NCBI GenBank assembly: GCA_965226945.1
Contig: OZ245717.1
Span: 2,170,001-2,234,000, forward strand
Direction: 5' to 3'
Origin: SYLG01 sp965226945
GTDB lineage: Bacteria > Planctomycetota > Planctomycetia > Gemmatales > Gemmataceae
Length of the DNA stretch: 64,000 nucleotides
Shown: piece by piece, positions 18,159 through 27,223 of the stretch
Layout of the letters: every line of letters begins with the position of its first letter
Position numbering within the stretch: the first letter of the stretch is position 1
The notes under the pieces: model-generated
What the model saw: only the letters and a program-made list of their open reading frames with translations
Told to the model about the DNA's origin: nothing
Databases searched by the model: none
Translations under genes and position numbers: made by a program

Positions 18159-18693
18159 GGCTCGGTCCAGTCGCTCTGCCTTGGATCGGGGACGATCGTA
18201 ACGGATGTATCGGCTTTACCGGTGAGGAAACTTCAAACAGTAAGCAATATTCCTCAAGCTGCATTGCGATTCCGTAAGGTTCTGACAGCTAACCCCAAAG
18301 TCCTCCCGCGCGGCCACTTAGGACGGACGAGTGAAGCGATTGGTAATCGCTTCACCGTTGGGATCAAGGAGATTCGCGCGTGGCAAAAAGTATTTTGCGC
18401 AGGCAAAAAGATGAAACAGGGGTTGGGAAAGCGAAGGGTCGAAACCGGGTGGAGAAAGGCCGGTTTTTCGGGTTTCCACTACCGGCTCCCTGCCAAAGGG
18501 TGGATTGGGGGCCACCAACAGGCGGCGCTTGGAAAACCAACCCTCTACGGAAAGCGGTGCCCTTTTCGCAGGGCGCCCCTACCGCCGAAAGGATTGTAAA
18601 AGGAAGGCCCGGCAACCCGCGGCACCTGCCAAGTGATCAGTACAAGCGAGCCAGCCGAGAATTTGAACAAGTGACCTGCCTAAGAAACGAAGC
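18159..18693. other. intergenic region between efflux pump and outer-membrane factor
   Basis: This 535-base stretch has no recognisable gene. The short open frames on both strands lack start signals. It contains the hairpin listed at 18331-18355 and probably the promoter of the outer-membrane factor gene, though none is evident. Confidence 0.45.
18331..18355 (-). terminator. perfect 11-bp hairpin after the RND pump gene
   Basis: GTGAAGCGATT pairs exactly with AATCGCTTCAC around the loop GGT. It lies about 340 bases past the pump stop codon (minus strand) and 170 bases before the outer-membrane factor start, so it could be a terminator or an attenuator. There is no strong T-run. Confidence 0.4.
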
Positions 18694-21600
18694 TTATGTT
18701 GGGTGGCCGTGCTCGAAAACCTCGCTGAGCGGCTGGTCCACCTCGTCTTCCAGGAGTTTCTTGTTCCCAGCCAAGTTGGCGAACAAGTAATAAAGCCCCG
18801 GAATGACGAGCACGCCGATCACGGTGCCCACGAGCATGCCGCCCGCCGCCGTGGTGCCGATCGTCCGGTTGCCGATCGCGCCGGCACCCGTGGCCACCAC
18901 CAGGGGAATGAGGCCGGCGATGAACGCGAAGGAGGTCATCTGAATCGGCCGGAAGCGCAACTTCCCGCCTTCGATGGCCGCGTCCCGCATCGACAACCCT
19001 TCATGGTTGCGCTGCACCGCGAACTCGACGATCAAGATCGCGTTCTTGCCAAGGAGGCCGACCAACATGACCAGACCAATCTGGGCATAGACATCGTTGG
19101 TCAATCCCATCTGCTGCAAGGACCAGAACGATCCGAAAATCCCGACCGGCAGCGACACGATGACCGCCAAGGGCAGAATGAAACTCTCGTACTGACCGAC
19201 GAGCACCAGGTAAACGAACGCGACCACGATCAAGAAGATGTAGAGCGCCTCGTTGCCTTTCTTGGCCTCGTCATAAGAGAGCCCAGCCCAGCCCAGGCCA
19301 TAGCCGCTTGGCAGGGTCTTGGCGACTTCCTGAATCGCCTTGATCGCCTGCCCGGTGCTGTAGCCCGTATTGGGCGCGCCCTGGATCGTGGCGGAAGGGT
19401 AGAGGTTATAACGGGTGATTTCATTCAACCCCTGCTTCTTTTCGATCCGCATGAATGCCGAGTACGGCACCATGTCCCCGCGGTCGTTCTTGACAAACAA
19501 GTTGTCCAGGTCTTCCGGCAGCCTTCGGAACTCGGGCAAGGCCTGAACATAGACCTTGTAGAACTGGCCGAACAGGATGAAGCCTTGCTCGTAGGTACTA
19601 CCGATGAGGATGTTGAGATTGTCGAGCGCCTTGCCGATCGATACCCCCTTTTGCATCGCCACATCGTTGTTGATGATCAGCTCATACTGGGGATAGTCGG
19701 CGGCAAAGAAGGTGAAGAGATTCTTCAGTTCCGGCCGCTTCTTGAGCGCGGCCATGAAGGCATCGGTCGCTTTTCCCAGGTTGGTGTAATTGGAGGAGTT
19801 CGTCTTGTCGAGGAGCACAACGGAGAACCCGCCGGCCGCACCGAAGCCGGGAACGGCGGGTGGTTCAAAGAACTCCAGTTTCACATCGGTCATCTTGCCG
19901 CATTTTTCTTCCAGCTCTTCGATGAGTTCGCGCGAGGTTCGCTTGCGTTCTGACCAGTCTTTCAAATTGATGATACAAGTGCCCGCGTTCGAACCGCGGC
20001 CTTCGGTCAAAACCTCATAACCGGCGAGCGAGGTCACCGAGGTGACTTCTTCGATCTCCTTGGCGATCTCTTCCAGTTGGTGAGACTTGGCGTTGGTGTA
20101 TTCGAGCGTCGAACCCGGAGGCGTCTGGATGACCGCGTAAATGATGCCCTGGTCTTCACCGGGGATAAAACCCGTGGGCAGCTCCAGGCCGACCCAGTAG
20201 ATACCAAAGGCAAAGGCCGCGACGAGTGCGGTACTGAACAGCCGGCGCGTGACAATCCAACCCAGGATCCAGGCATAAAAATGGGTGACGCCTTCCACGG
20301 CCCGGTCAAACGGCTTGCGCAGAATGGGGATCAGGATCATCAGGAAGGCAAAATTTCCCCACAAGTAATAGCCAAGGCGGATGATCCCCGCCAGGATCGC
20401 CAGGCCGACAATGGCATTCACCACAAAGAAGAAGATCTTGGCCAGTTTGGACGGCTTCTTTGCAGGAAGGGCATGCCCATTTGCGGGTGCGTGACCATTG
20501 GCGCCAGCATGCCCTTCGGGATGGGCATGTGGTTTGAGAATCATCGCGCAAAGCACGGGGGTCAGCGTCAAGGCCACGACACCGGAGAGAATGATCGAGG
20601 TGGCCATGGTGATGCCGAATTGGCGGTAAAACTGTCCCACCGGCCCAGGAATGAAGGTTACCGGCACGAACACGGCCGTCATGACGAGGGTAATGGCGAT
20701 GATCGCGCCGCTAATCTCATGGAGCACCTCCATGGTCGCCCGATAGGGTGACAGGTGCTTTTCCGCCATCTTGGCGTGCACGGCTTCCACCACCACGATG
20801 GCGTCGTCGACCACGACACCGATCGCGAGCACCATGGCAAAGAGCGTGATCAAGTTGATCGATAGACCCAACAACTTCAGGACAAAGAAGGTACCCACCA
20901 GGGAGACGGGAACGGCGAGAATCGGAATGAGCGTGGAGCGCAAGTCTCCAAGGAACATGTAAACGACCAGCGACACCAGAATGAACGCCTCAAGCAAGGT
21001 GTGGAGCACCTTTTCGATCGAGGCTTCGAGGAAGCGGGAAACGTCGTAGGCAATTTCATAGTCCATGCCTGGCGGGAACGTTTCCTTTTTGATTTGCGCC
21101 AGTTCTTTTTTGATTTCCTCGATGACGGCCGCGGCGTCGGAACCGGGGCTTTGCTTGAGAATGATCGAGGCGGCCGGATGACCGTTGATGTCGGAGTAAA
21201 TGTCGAAGAACTCCGATCCGAGTTCGACTTCGCCGACATCCTTGATCCTGAGAATTTCCCCTTCGGCATTCGCTTTCAAAATGATGTTGGCGTACTGGTC
21301 CGCCTTGTTGAAGCGACCGATGTAGGTCAGCACATATTCGCGTGACTGGGATATCTTGCCGGTGGCCTGGCCAAGTCGTCCCGGCGAACCGATCACGCTC
21401 TGCTCGGCGAGAGCCTTCATCACGTCATCGGTGGAAAGCTTGTACGCACGCATCCGGTCGGGATTCAACCAGACGCGCATGGCGAAAGTACGATTGCCGA
21501 GGTTTCTCGGGATACCCATGCCCTGGATGCGCTTGAGCACGGGCATGACGTTGACGTTGGCGAAGTTGAAAAGGTCCTTTTGATCCGCGTGGGGATCGGT

Positions 21601-22032
21601 GCTGAAGATGTTCACGTACATGAGCATGCTGGGCACGACCTGGCTCACCAGAATGCCTTCGCGCACAACGAGGGGAGGCAGGCGGCTCAACATAATGTTG
21701 ACCCGGTTTTGCACGTTCACCACGTTGATGTTGGGGTCGGTGCCCGGCTCGAAATAGATCAGAATCGCGGCTTCGCCGGCGCTCGTGGCGCTCGACACCA
21801 TGTAGCGCATGTTCTGCACGCCGTTGATCGACTGTTCCAGCGGAATCAAAACGGCGTCGACCAACACATTGGCGCTGGCGCCCGGATAAGCGATCGACAC
21901 TTGCACGGTCGGCGGCGCGACATCGGGGAACTGCGCCACCGGAAGGGTTTTGATTCCCAACACCCCCAGGAAAACCAGGAGGATGGAGATGACGATCGCT
22001 AACGCCGGCCTGTGGAGGATTTTCGTGAACAT
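18694..22032 (-). CDS. RND multidrug efflux pump, inner-membrane permease (HAE1 type)
   Basis: A 1112-residue protein of the AcrB/MexF kind. It opens with FTKILHRPALAIVISILLVFLGVLGIKTLPVAQFPDVAPP and has twelve predicted membrane helices with two large periplasmic loops. Proton-relay acids are present in helix 4 (AIGVVVDDAIVVVEAV) and the helix-10 lysine in LVGLLGKNAILIVEFA. It should use proton influx to drive export of drugs, solvents or similar compounds. The cytoplasmic loop between the two halves (DNA about 20450-20535) contains an unusual histidine-rich insert, HPEGHAGANGHAPANGHA. It follows the adaptor gene by 159 bases and precedes the outer-membrane factor. Confidence 0.95.
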   Translation of the reverse strand: MFTKILHRPALAIVISILLVFLGVLGIKTLPVAQFPDVAPPTVQVSIAYPGASANVLVDAVLIPLEQSINGVQNMRYMVSSATSAGEAAILIYFEPGTDPNINVVNVQNRVNIMLSRLPPLVVREGILVSQVVPSMLMYVNIFSTDPHADQKDLFNFANVNVMPVLKRIQGMGIPRNLGNRTFAMRVWLNPDRMRAYKLSTDDVMKALAEQSVIGSPGRLGQATGKISQSREYVLTYIGRFNKADQYANIILKANAEGEILRIKDVGEVELGSEFFDIYSDINGHPAASIILKQSPGSDAAAVIEEIKKELAQIKKETFPPGMDYEIAYDVSRFLEASIEKVLHTLLEAFILVSLVVYMFLGDLRSTLIPILAVPVSLVGTFFVLKLLGLSINLITLFAMVLAIGVVVDDAIVVVEAVHAKMAEKHLSPYRATMEVLHEISGAIIAITLVMTAVFVPVTFIPGPVGQFYRQFGITMATSIILSGVVALTLTPVLCAMILKPHAHPEGHAGANGHAPANGHALPAKKPSKLAKIFFFVVNAIVGLAILAGIIRLGYYLWGNFAFLMILIPILRKPFDRAVEGVTHFYAWILGWIVTRRLFSTALVAAFAFGIYWVGLELPTGFIPGEDQGIIYAVIQTPPGSTLEYTNAKSHQLEEIAKEIEEVTSVTSLAGYEVLTEGRGSNAGTCIINLKDWSERKRTSRELIEELEEKCGKMTDVKLEFFEPPAVPGFGAAGGFSVVLLDKTNSSNYTNLGKATDAFMAALKKRPELKNLFTFFAADYPQYELIINNDVAMQKGVSIGKALDNLNILIGSTYEQGFILFGQFYKVYVQALPEFRRLPEDLDNLFVKNDRGDMVPYSAFMRIEKKQGLNEITRYNLYPSATIQGAPNTGYSTGQAIKAIQEVAKTLPSGYGLGWAGLSYDEAKKGNEALYIFLIVVAFVYLVLVGQYESFILPLAVIVSLPVGIFGSFWSLQQMGLTNDVYAQIGLVMLVGLLGKNAILIVEFAVQRNHEGLSMRDAAIEGGKLRFRPIQMTSFAFIAGLIPLVVATGAGAIGNRTIGTTAAGGMLVGTVIGVLVIPGLYYLFANLAGNKKLLEDEVDQPLSEVFEHGHPT

Positions 22033-22118
22033 AATCTATAAAGCTATCTCGCTAAGCGTCGTAATCAGGAGCGCCATCGGGAATGACGTTTCCACAGGGC
22101 AATGGGGGGGAAGCGCGC

Positions 22119-22149
22119 TACCGCGCGGAAGAGGTGATTCCGCGCGGTA
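22119..22149 (-). other. perfect 12-bp hairpin inside the efflux operon
   Basis: TACCGCGCGGAA at 22119-22130 pairs exactly with TTCCGCGCGGTA at 22138-22149 around a 7-base loop. A second GC palindrome, CCCGCGCGGG, lies at 22168-22177. Both are in the 159-base gap between adaptor stop and permease start. A role in mRNA processing or partial termination is inferred. Confidence 0.55.
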
Positions 22150-22191
22150 TGAGGTTGGCATGGTGATCCCGCGCGGGCTCAAGGGGAAGGG

Positions 22192-23292
22192 CTATTCCGC
22201 ATGGTATTTCGCGTTCGCCAGCGCCTTTTCAGGCTCCATGTATTCAAATTCCACCTTTTCGCCGTCGTGAACCTGCTTGACCCCTTCGAGAATGATCTTG
22301 TCGTGCACATCGAGCCCCTTGCTGATGACGAAGATGTCTTCCATATCGTGTTTGACGACGATATCGCGCTGACGAACGACGCCTTCCTTGTCGACGACAT
22401 ACACATACTGCTTATCGAGGGTTTCGAAAGTCGCCCGCTGGGGGATGACCAGGGCATCTTTCAACACGCGCTTGATCAGCACATTTCCCGTCTGGCCATG
22501 GCGAAGGAGGCGCTCCGGGTTCGGGAAGTCGGCACGGAAGGCGATGTTCCCGGTTTCGTTGTTGAATTTCGCTTCGATCGCGCCGATCTTGCCGTCGTGA
22601 GGAAAGATTCTGCCGCCTGCCAGAGCCAGTTCGATTTTCTGATTTTCTTTTTCATGACTTGGGCCAGCCATGTATTCGAGATAACGGGCTTCGGGCACAT
22701 TGAAGTAAACCCACATCAAACTGTTGTCGGACAAGGTCGTAAGGTTGTCCCCTTCCTTGACAAGGCTGCCCTGCTGTTCGAGCAAGCGATCGACGATGCC
22801 GTCAAAAGGCGCTCGGACCGTGGCGAAGTTCAACTCGGCGTCGGCCAGTTTGGCCTTGGCCTTGGCTTTGTTCAACTTGGCCTGGTGGAGCATCACTTCC
22901 ATCTGGGACACAACCTTGTCCTTGGCCAGACGCTCGGCGTTGTTAAATTCCAGTTGCGCAAGCTGAACTTCTGCCTGCTCGCTTTCCAATCGGGCTTGAT
23001 AAAGGGTCGGCAGAATTTGAAACAGCACATCCCCCTTGTTGACCTTCTGGCCTTCCTTGACGGGGATGGGTTCGAGGTACCCGTTCTCCAGTGCGCGGAC
23101 ATTGATGTGGCGCTGGGAGTGAACCTGGCAGACATATTGCTGAACGAGGGTGACATCCTTGAGCACCGGATTCGTCACCACGATCCGGTGGTGCTCTTCG
23201 CGCGTTTCGCCTGCCGTGTGGGGCTGGCAAGCTGGAAGGAAAAAGAGGGGAGTTGGGGCCAGCAAGATCGCCAGGACGCGTGTCACTTTCAT
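22192..23292 (-). CDS. RND efflux periplasmic adaptor (membrane fusion protein), lipoprotein
   Basis: A 366-residue protein. LFFLPAC is a lipobox with the lipidated cysteine near residue 22. Then come the lipoyl-like half (VRALENGYLEPIPVKEGQKV with GDVLFQI), a coiled-coil hairpin of about residues 95-150 (ARLESEQAEVQLAQLEFNNAERL, KAKAKAKLADAEL), the second lipoyl half (VRAPFDGIVDRLLEQQGSLV), and beta-barrel and membrane-proximal parts (GNVLIKRVLKDALVIPQRA, YVYVVDKEG). It bridges the inner-membrane pump to the outer-membrane factor. It is the first gene of the efflux set and follows a long gene-free region that should hold the promoter. No regulator gene is adjacent. Confidence 0.93.
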   Translation of the reverse strand: MKVTRVLAILLAPTPLFFLPACQPHTAGETREEHHRIVVTNPVLKDVTLVQQYVCQVHSQRHINVRALENGYLEPIPVKEGQKVNKGDVLFQILPTLYQARLESEQAEVQLAQLEFNNAERLAKDKVVSQMEVMLHQAKLNKAKAKAKLADAELNFATVRAPFDGIVDRLLEQQGSLVKEGDNLTTLSDNSLMWVYFNVPEARYLEYMAGPSHEKENQKIELALAGGRIFPHDGKIGAIEAKFNNETGNIAFRADFPNPERLLRHGQTGNVLIKRVLKDALVIPQRATFETLDKQYVYVVDKEGVVRQRDIVVKHDMEDIFVISKGLDVHDKIILEGVKQVHDGEKVEFEYMEPEKALANAKYHAE

Positions 23293-24418
23293 GATACTTC
23301 TCTCGCTTCTTTTCTAACTATCCGGTCCATCTACCTGGCCAGTATTTGTTTAACACACTCGCGATTCATCAACAAGAAGGCCCTTCCAAGGATTCGGTAA
23401 TTCCTGCCGCGCCGGACCACGCTCATTTGCCCGATCGCCTGGTTTCACTTAATTAGCTTGCTCTGAATCAGCACCCCTTCAGTCATTCTCGTCTCTCAAT
23501 TCGTCTCACTCATTTCGTCTCTTTCAATTCTCAAGGGCGCCGGGCATGATCACCCAGGAGTGGCCGTGCCATTACTGTCGCGCCTCCAGGAAAGTCGCGC
23601 GAAGCGGTTGCGCTTTCGGTGAGAGAGCCATAACGTTGCCGTGTTCAGGGAATCCGGTGAAGGATCGCCTCGGAAACTGCCAGGCTGCCTGGCCGAGGCA
23701 CTCGTGGGTCGTTGACCCGTGCTTGCTCGGCCCCGGCAGAAAGTAGGTTGCCGTCTCCACCAGCTCCTTTTGCGATGGATGACGGGTCAAATCTCTACCT
23801 TTTAGCCCTGCGTTATGGGATGGAGAGGTTCTCTAATCCCTTGTCGCCAGATAACTATATAGGCCCTAAACCCCGATCCAGGCGACCCGACTTTGATTAC
23901 AAATCCCTCACCCTGGACCGATGCGGGCCCCTTCGATAGAGGGTAGAGGGCTTTTTCGGCTGAAAATCCCACCAAGCCTGATGGCGACTGATAGCTCCAT
24001 GCGGACTACTTGCGCGTGATTCGTTGAAAATGGCGTTCAAGCAAAGGGATCGGGCCCGTTGTGGATGGGTAGAGATCGATCCTTGCAACAAACACAGACA
24101 ACGGTTCCAATTCAGGTCGATTGAGGTCCCTTTTAGCCTCCACGGGACATGCCTTCCGAGCCTGCTCAGCTCCTTAACCACCAGCTGAGCCTCCCGGTTG
24201 TGCGCGTATTCGATCAGCATGGAGGTGTTAAAATCTTCTAAGGTTTCCACGCCGATCGAGTTCTCTCCGGTTGAGTGAACCGAGCGGGCAGAAGGATCGG
24301 TGGGCATCCAGGATGCGTTCACCACCAGCCTCTGCCCATTTTGCATTTCTCTGGGCAATTTTTTGCAATGGCTTCAGAATGAACCCCCCCTTTCAAGAAG
24401 ACAGGATGAATGTTCCGT
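23293..24418. other. 1.1-kb gene-free region upstream of the efflux genes
   Basis: No frame here has both a start signal and a recognisable product. Visible structure: three TCGTCTC copies spaced 12 and 14 bases apart at 23489, 23501 and 23515, about 200 bases before the adaptor start, and a complex hairpin at 23691-23732. A 153-codon minus-strand frame (23897-24358) is open but unconvincing. The region could hold the efflux promoter, an RNA gene or decayed coding DNA. Confidence 0.45.
23691..23732. other. compound stem-loop in the gene-free region
   Basis: GGCCGAG pairs with CTCGGCC, GCAC with GTGC and GGGTC with GACCC, giving a bulged 16-bp stem with a GTT loop. No T-run follows on either strand. 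It might be part of a structured RNA; it is not close to any stop codon. Confidence 0.4.
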
Positions 24419-25264
24419 TTAGAAATCGGTCGCGTAGGCTAGCGACTTTTGCGCTTCCAGGGCCGAGGCACGTTCGTGGTAGGCGCCTAGCAGGCGATCA
24501 TAAATGTCCGAACCCATGACAATACGAGCTGGCGCGGGGGCTTGATTAAGCGATTCGATCATGACCTGGGCCATTTTCGCAGGATCGCCCCCGGCAACCG
24601 GAGCCAGCTCGCTGCCTCCACGCAGCGATTCCACTGCTTGACGCATGTAATGAGCTGGGCTTTGCATGTAGGCCGCGATCGCCGGAGGCATTTGCCCGCG
24701 CGAACCGAAATCGGTGCGGATGGCGCCTGGTTCGAAAAGGGTCGCTTCGATGCCAAAAGGCGCCACCTCCGGCCGTAACGATTCGATGAACCCTTCGATA
24801 CCCCATTTGCTCGCGGCATAAAGCGCCAGGCCGGCAAAACCGAGTTGTCCCGCGCCACTGGAGACCTGCAGGATGCGTCCATTTCCCTGCTGGCGCAGAT
24901 GGGGCAGCGCCGCCTTGATGACGAGGATGGAACCGAGCAAGTTCGTGTCGAGCTGATGGCGGATCATTTCCAGGCTGCATTCCTCCACCGCACCGGCCAG
25001 GCTGTAACCGGCATTGTTCATGACCACATCGATTCGTTCATGTTCGGTGAAGGCACGATCGACCACTTCCTGGATCGCGTCGGCCTGGCTGACATCGAGC
25101 TCGGCAAACCAGAGGCGATCGCCAAACGTCGCCTTGAGCGGTTGCAAATCGGCCGCCTTGCGCACGGTGCCAGCGACCCGGTCTCCCCGCTGCAGAAGCG
25201 CCTGTGCCAAGCAAAAGCCCAAACCCCGGCTAATTCCCGTGATGAACCATGTGTGCCCCGCCAT
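24419..25264 (-). CDS. short-chain dehydrogenase/reductase (SDR)
   Basis: A 281-residue NAD(P)-dependent oxidoreductase of the classical SDR family. The cofactor motif is FITGISRGLGFCLAQALLQRG near residue 8, NNAG is in VVMNNAGYSLAGA, the catalytic Ser is in LQVSSGAGQ, and Tyr/Lys in YAASKWGIEGF. The sequence from GAVEECSLEMIRHQLDTNLLG onwards is typical of oxidoreductases that sit beside TetR regulators. GGAGGG 6 bases before ATG 25264 decides this start over an ATG 18 bases upstream. It is divergent from the TetR gene across a palindromic operator, so it is probably repressed by it. The substrate is unknown. Confidence 0.9.
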   Translation of the reverse strand: MAGHTWFITGISRGLGFCLAQALLQRGDRVAGTVRKAADLQPLKATFGDRLWFAELDVSQADAIQEVVDRAFTEHERIDVVMNNAGYSLAGAVEECSLEMIRHQLDTNLLGSILVIKAALPHLRQQGNGRILQVSSGAGQLGFAGLALYAASKWGIEGFIESLRPEVAPFGIEATLFEPGAIRTDFGSRGQMPPAIAAYMQSPAHYMRQAVESLRGGSELAPVAGGDPAKMAQVMIESLNQAPAPARIVMGSDIYDRLLGAYHERASALEAQKSLAYATDF

Positions 25265-25310
25265 GTTTCCCTCCATTCCCACAGACTTCCCAATTTAACG
25301 CTAAAGTTTA

Positions 25311-25328
25311 CAACCAACTAGTTGGTTG
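25311..25328. promoter_or_regulatory. 18-bp perfect palindrome, likely TetR operator
   Basis: The sequence CAACCAACTAGTTGGTTG is its own reverse complement. It lies in the 158 bases between the divergent SDR and TetR-family genes, 47 bases before the SDR start and 95 bases before the regulator start. TetR repressors normally bind such palindromes of about 15-20 bp near their own promoter, so this is very probably the shared operator. Confidence 0.8.
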
Positions 25329-25422
25329 ACTGTTATCCTAACAGGGAAATCGGTTCGGGGAAGCCCAGGAATCCACCCGAAGTAAAAAGAAGGAAAGCAT
25401 TCCCAGGAGATACACTGGCCAG

Positions 25423-26001
25423 ATGGGAAGAGACTCGGGGGCAACCAGGCAACGCATTTTGGAAGCCGCGACGGTCGAGTTTGCCGAATTTGGCATCGCC
25501 GGCGCGCGGGTCGATCGCATCGCCTTGGCCGCTAAAAGCAACAAGCAGTTGATCTACCAGTACTTCGGCAGCAAGGAGGGGTTGTTTCGCAAGGTCGTCG
25601 CCCAGGAATTGGCTCGCGCCACCCTAGGGGTCGAATTTCCTTCCGACGACCTCGAGCGCTATGCCGGCGCCTACTTCGACTTCGCCATGGCCAACCCACG
25701 GCTCATGCGCCTGGTCGCCTGGTGCGGTCTGGAACTGCCCGGCGCCATCGAAGGAGTGCCGACCGCCGAAGCCAAGCTGGCGCGCGTCGCCCAGGCCCAA
25801 AAAGCCGGCGAGGTGGCCGAGCGCTTCACCCCCTCCTTCATCCTCTCCACCATCTCGGCGGTGAGCATGGCCTGGGTGCCGAGCAACTGGTACGCAAGCC
25901 AGCTCGATCCCGAGGCGGCCGCCAACGCCCCGCGCTACCGCGAACAGATCGTGCGCCTCATTGCCATGATGGTCCGGCCCGATCCCAGACCTTCCGTTTG
26001 A
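25423..26001 (+). CDS. TetR family transcriptional regulator
   Basis: A 192-residue protein with an N-terminal helix-turn-helix: RQRILEAATVEFAEFGIAGARVDRIALAAKSNKQLIYQYFGSKEGLF, the standard TetR DNA-binding domain including the YxYFxSKEGL motif. The C-terminal part is a variable all-helical ligand and dimer domain. It likely represses itself and the divergent SDR gene through the palindrome at 25311-25328, and is relieved by a small ligand. The thioesterase gene follows 13 bases after its stop and is probably co-transcribed. Confidence 0.92.
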   Translation: MGRDSGATRQRILEAATVEFAEFGIAGARVDRIALAAKSNKQLIYQYFGSKEGLFRKVVAQELARATLGVEFPSDDLERYAGAYFDFAMANPRLMRLVAWCGLELPGAIEGVPTAEAKLARVAQAQKAGEVAERFTPSFILSTISAVSMAWVPSNWYASQLDPEAAANAPRYREQIVRLIAMMVRPDPRPSV

Positions 26002-26014
26002 CGGAGTTTGCCAG

Positions 26015-26494
26015 ATGACCGCGAAGGAAAGCGACAAAGCGCCAGGCACCCAGGCGAGTTCCCAGGAGGAAACGCAAAAGGTGCGCGAAAGCACGCGATT
26101 TCATCACGCCGTGGCGGTGGCCGACGACGACATTGACGGCAATGGCCATGTCAACAACATCTGCTATTTGCGCTGGGTGCAGGATGCGGCGGTGGCCCAC
26201 TGGCGCGCGGTGATCAATCGCGAAGCGGTGCAAGGCCTCTCCTGGGTCGTCGTGCGCCACGAGATCGACTACAAGCGTCCTGCCCTTCCCGGCGACCGGC
26301 TCGTGGTGCGCACCTGGATCGCGGAAGTCACCGCGGCGACGATGGAACGTTTTTGTGAAGTGCGCCGTGAAAACGACGATCAAACGGTTCTCGCAAAGGC
26401 ACGCACCATCTGGTGCGCCATTGATGCCAAGTCAGGGCGGCCGCGGCGCATTGGCCCAGACATCAAATCGTTCTTCTTTGGCGCGTCGTCCTGA
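26015..26494 (+). CDS. acyl-CoA thioesterase, hot-dog fold (YbgC/4HBT-like)
   Basis: A 159-residue protein with the 4HBT signature DIDGNGHVNNICYLRWVQDAA, where the first Asp and the H-V-N-N segment build the active site of YbgC-type thioesterases, followed by VVRHEIDYKRPALPGDRL and a strand with KARTIWCAIDAKSGRPRRI. It hydrolyses acyl-CoA thioesters in the cytoplasm; chain-length preference is unknown. The first ~25 residues are a hydrophilic extension. It sits 13 bases after the TetR gene and probably shares its transcript, linking this locus to acyl or lipid metabolism. Confidence 0.85.
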   Translation: MTAKESDKAPGTQASSQEETQKVRESTRFHHAVAVADDDIDGNGHVNNICYLRWVQDAAVAHWRAVINREAVQGLSWVVVRHEIDYKRPALPGDRLVVRTWIAEVTAATMERFCEVRRENDDQTVLAKARTIWCAIDAKSGRPRRIGPDIKSFFFGASS

Positions 26495-26500
26495 AAATGC

Positions 26501-26869
26501 TTATTCCACGTCGCGATTTTGAAACCTGATTCCCCACCTTTCACGAACCGTCTTCGTCAAAATCCAGGGAATCGGGATCGTTGAGATGAGCAAGAGAGCG
26601 CCGCTGTTGCGCAAGGCGCTCCAACCGGTTCTCTGCTTCGCAACCTCGTCTTCATCTTCAGAATGTTCGTAGGTGAATCCGATCAGTAACGCAAGCGAAA
26701 AGACCATTCCCATTATAAATATTGAAAAATATGATATCTTTAAAGAGTTTTTATAAACCGCTAAAATCGTCAGAACATAATCCACAGGGATGAGGAGAGC
26801 GACTCCCCACGCCAAGTACTCCTCAATTGCCGGCGGCGCGCCCCCAGCGATGGCGAAAAGACTTACCAA
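26501..26869 (-). CDS. small membrane protein, unknown function
   Basis: A 122-residue protein with three likely membrane helices: YLAWGVALLIPVDYVLTILAV, a segment around FSIFIMGMVFSLALLIGF, and GALLLISTIPIPWIL. An acidic loop (EHSEDEDE) lies between the last two. The frame is open further upstream to 27037, but GGGAGGA located 8 bases before a TTG at 26869 gives the best start. The DNA is more AT-rich than its surroundings. No family is recognised. It is convergent with the thioesterase gene, with 6 bases between stop codons. Confidence 0.5.
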   Translation of the reverse strand: MVSLFAIAGGAPPAIEEYLAWGVALLIPVDYVLTILAVYKNSLKISYFSIFIMGMVFSLALLIGFTYEHSEDEDEVAKQRTGWSALRNSGALLLISTIPIPWILTKTVRERWGIRFQNRDVE

Positions 26870-27223
26870 AAAGCCATCCTCCCGGGATTGACAATGGCTC
26901 AAACCCTCGTTCGCTTGGAAGATGCAGGCGTCAGACACGATCTTCCGGAAAAAGGCCCTCTCCGTGCCGTTGATTATGCGGCGATTTTCCCGCCCGTACA
27001 GGCCACAACTTCCGCCTTGTAGGAACCTTCTTGCCAAACTTTTTTCAAATCCTCACCCAACTCTCTTGAAGGCACGAGGCGAAGTCCATACGAACCAGAA
27101 AAAAAAGCGCCCACAGGCCTACTTCCGCGCCAGCGAAAAATCCAACAATTTCAACAAATTAAACATACACTAACAGCCTGATTGGCCCGTCTGGATAGTA
27201 CGACCAAAAAAGGACCGCGACTC
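26870..27223. other. AT-rich intergenic region upstream of the stressosome genes
   Basis: This 354-base stretch separates the minus-strand membrane protein from rsbR. The part from about 27090 to 27180 is rich in A and T and should contain the stressosome operon promoter. No exact -35/-10 pair was fixed. No gene is seen. Confidence 0.5.

Noticed and set aside
18703..22002. Long plus-strand frames over the RND pump
   Set aside because: Shadow frames; acidic, low-complexity text with no homology.
23897..24358. 153-codon minus-strand frame in the gene-free region
   Set aside because: No ribosome site, no recognisable motif, mixed low-quality composition; could only be a remnant.
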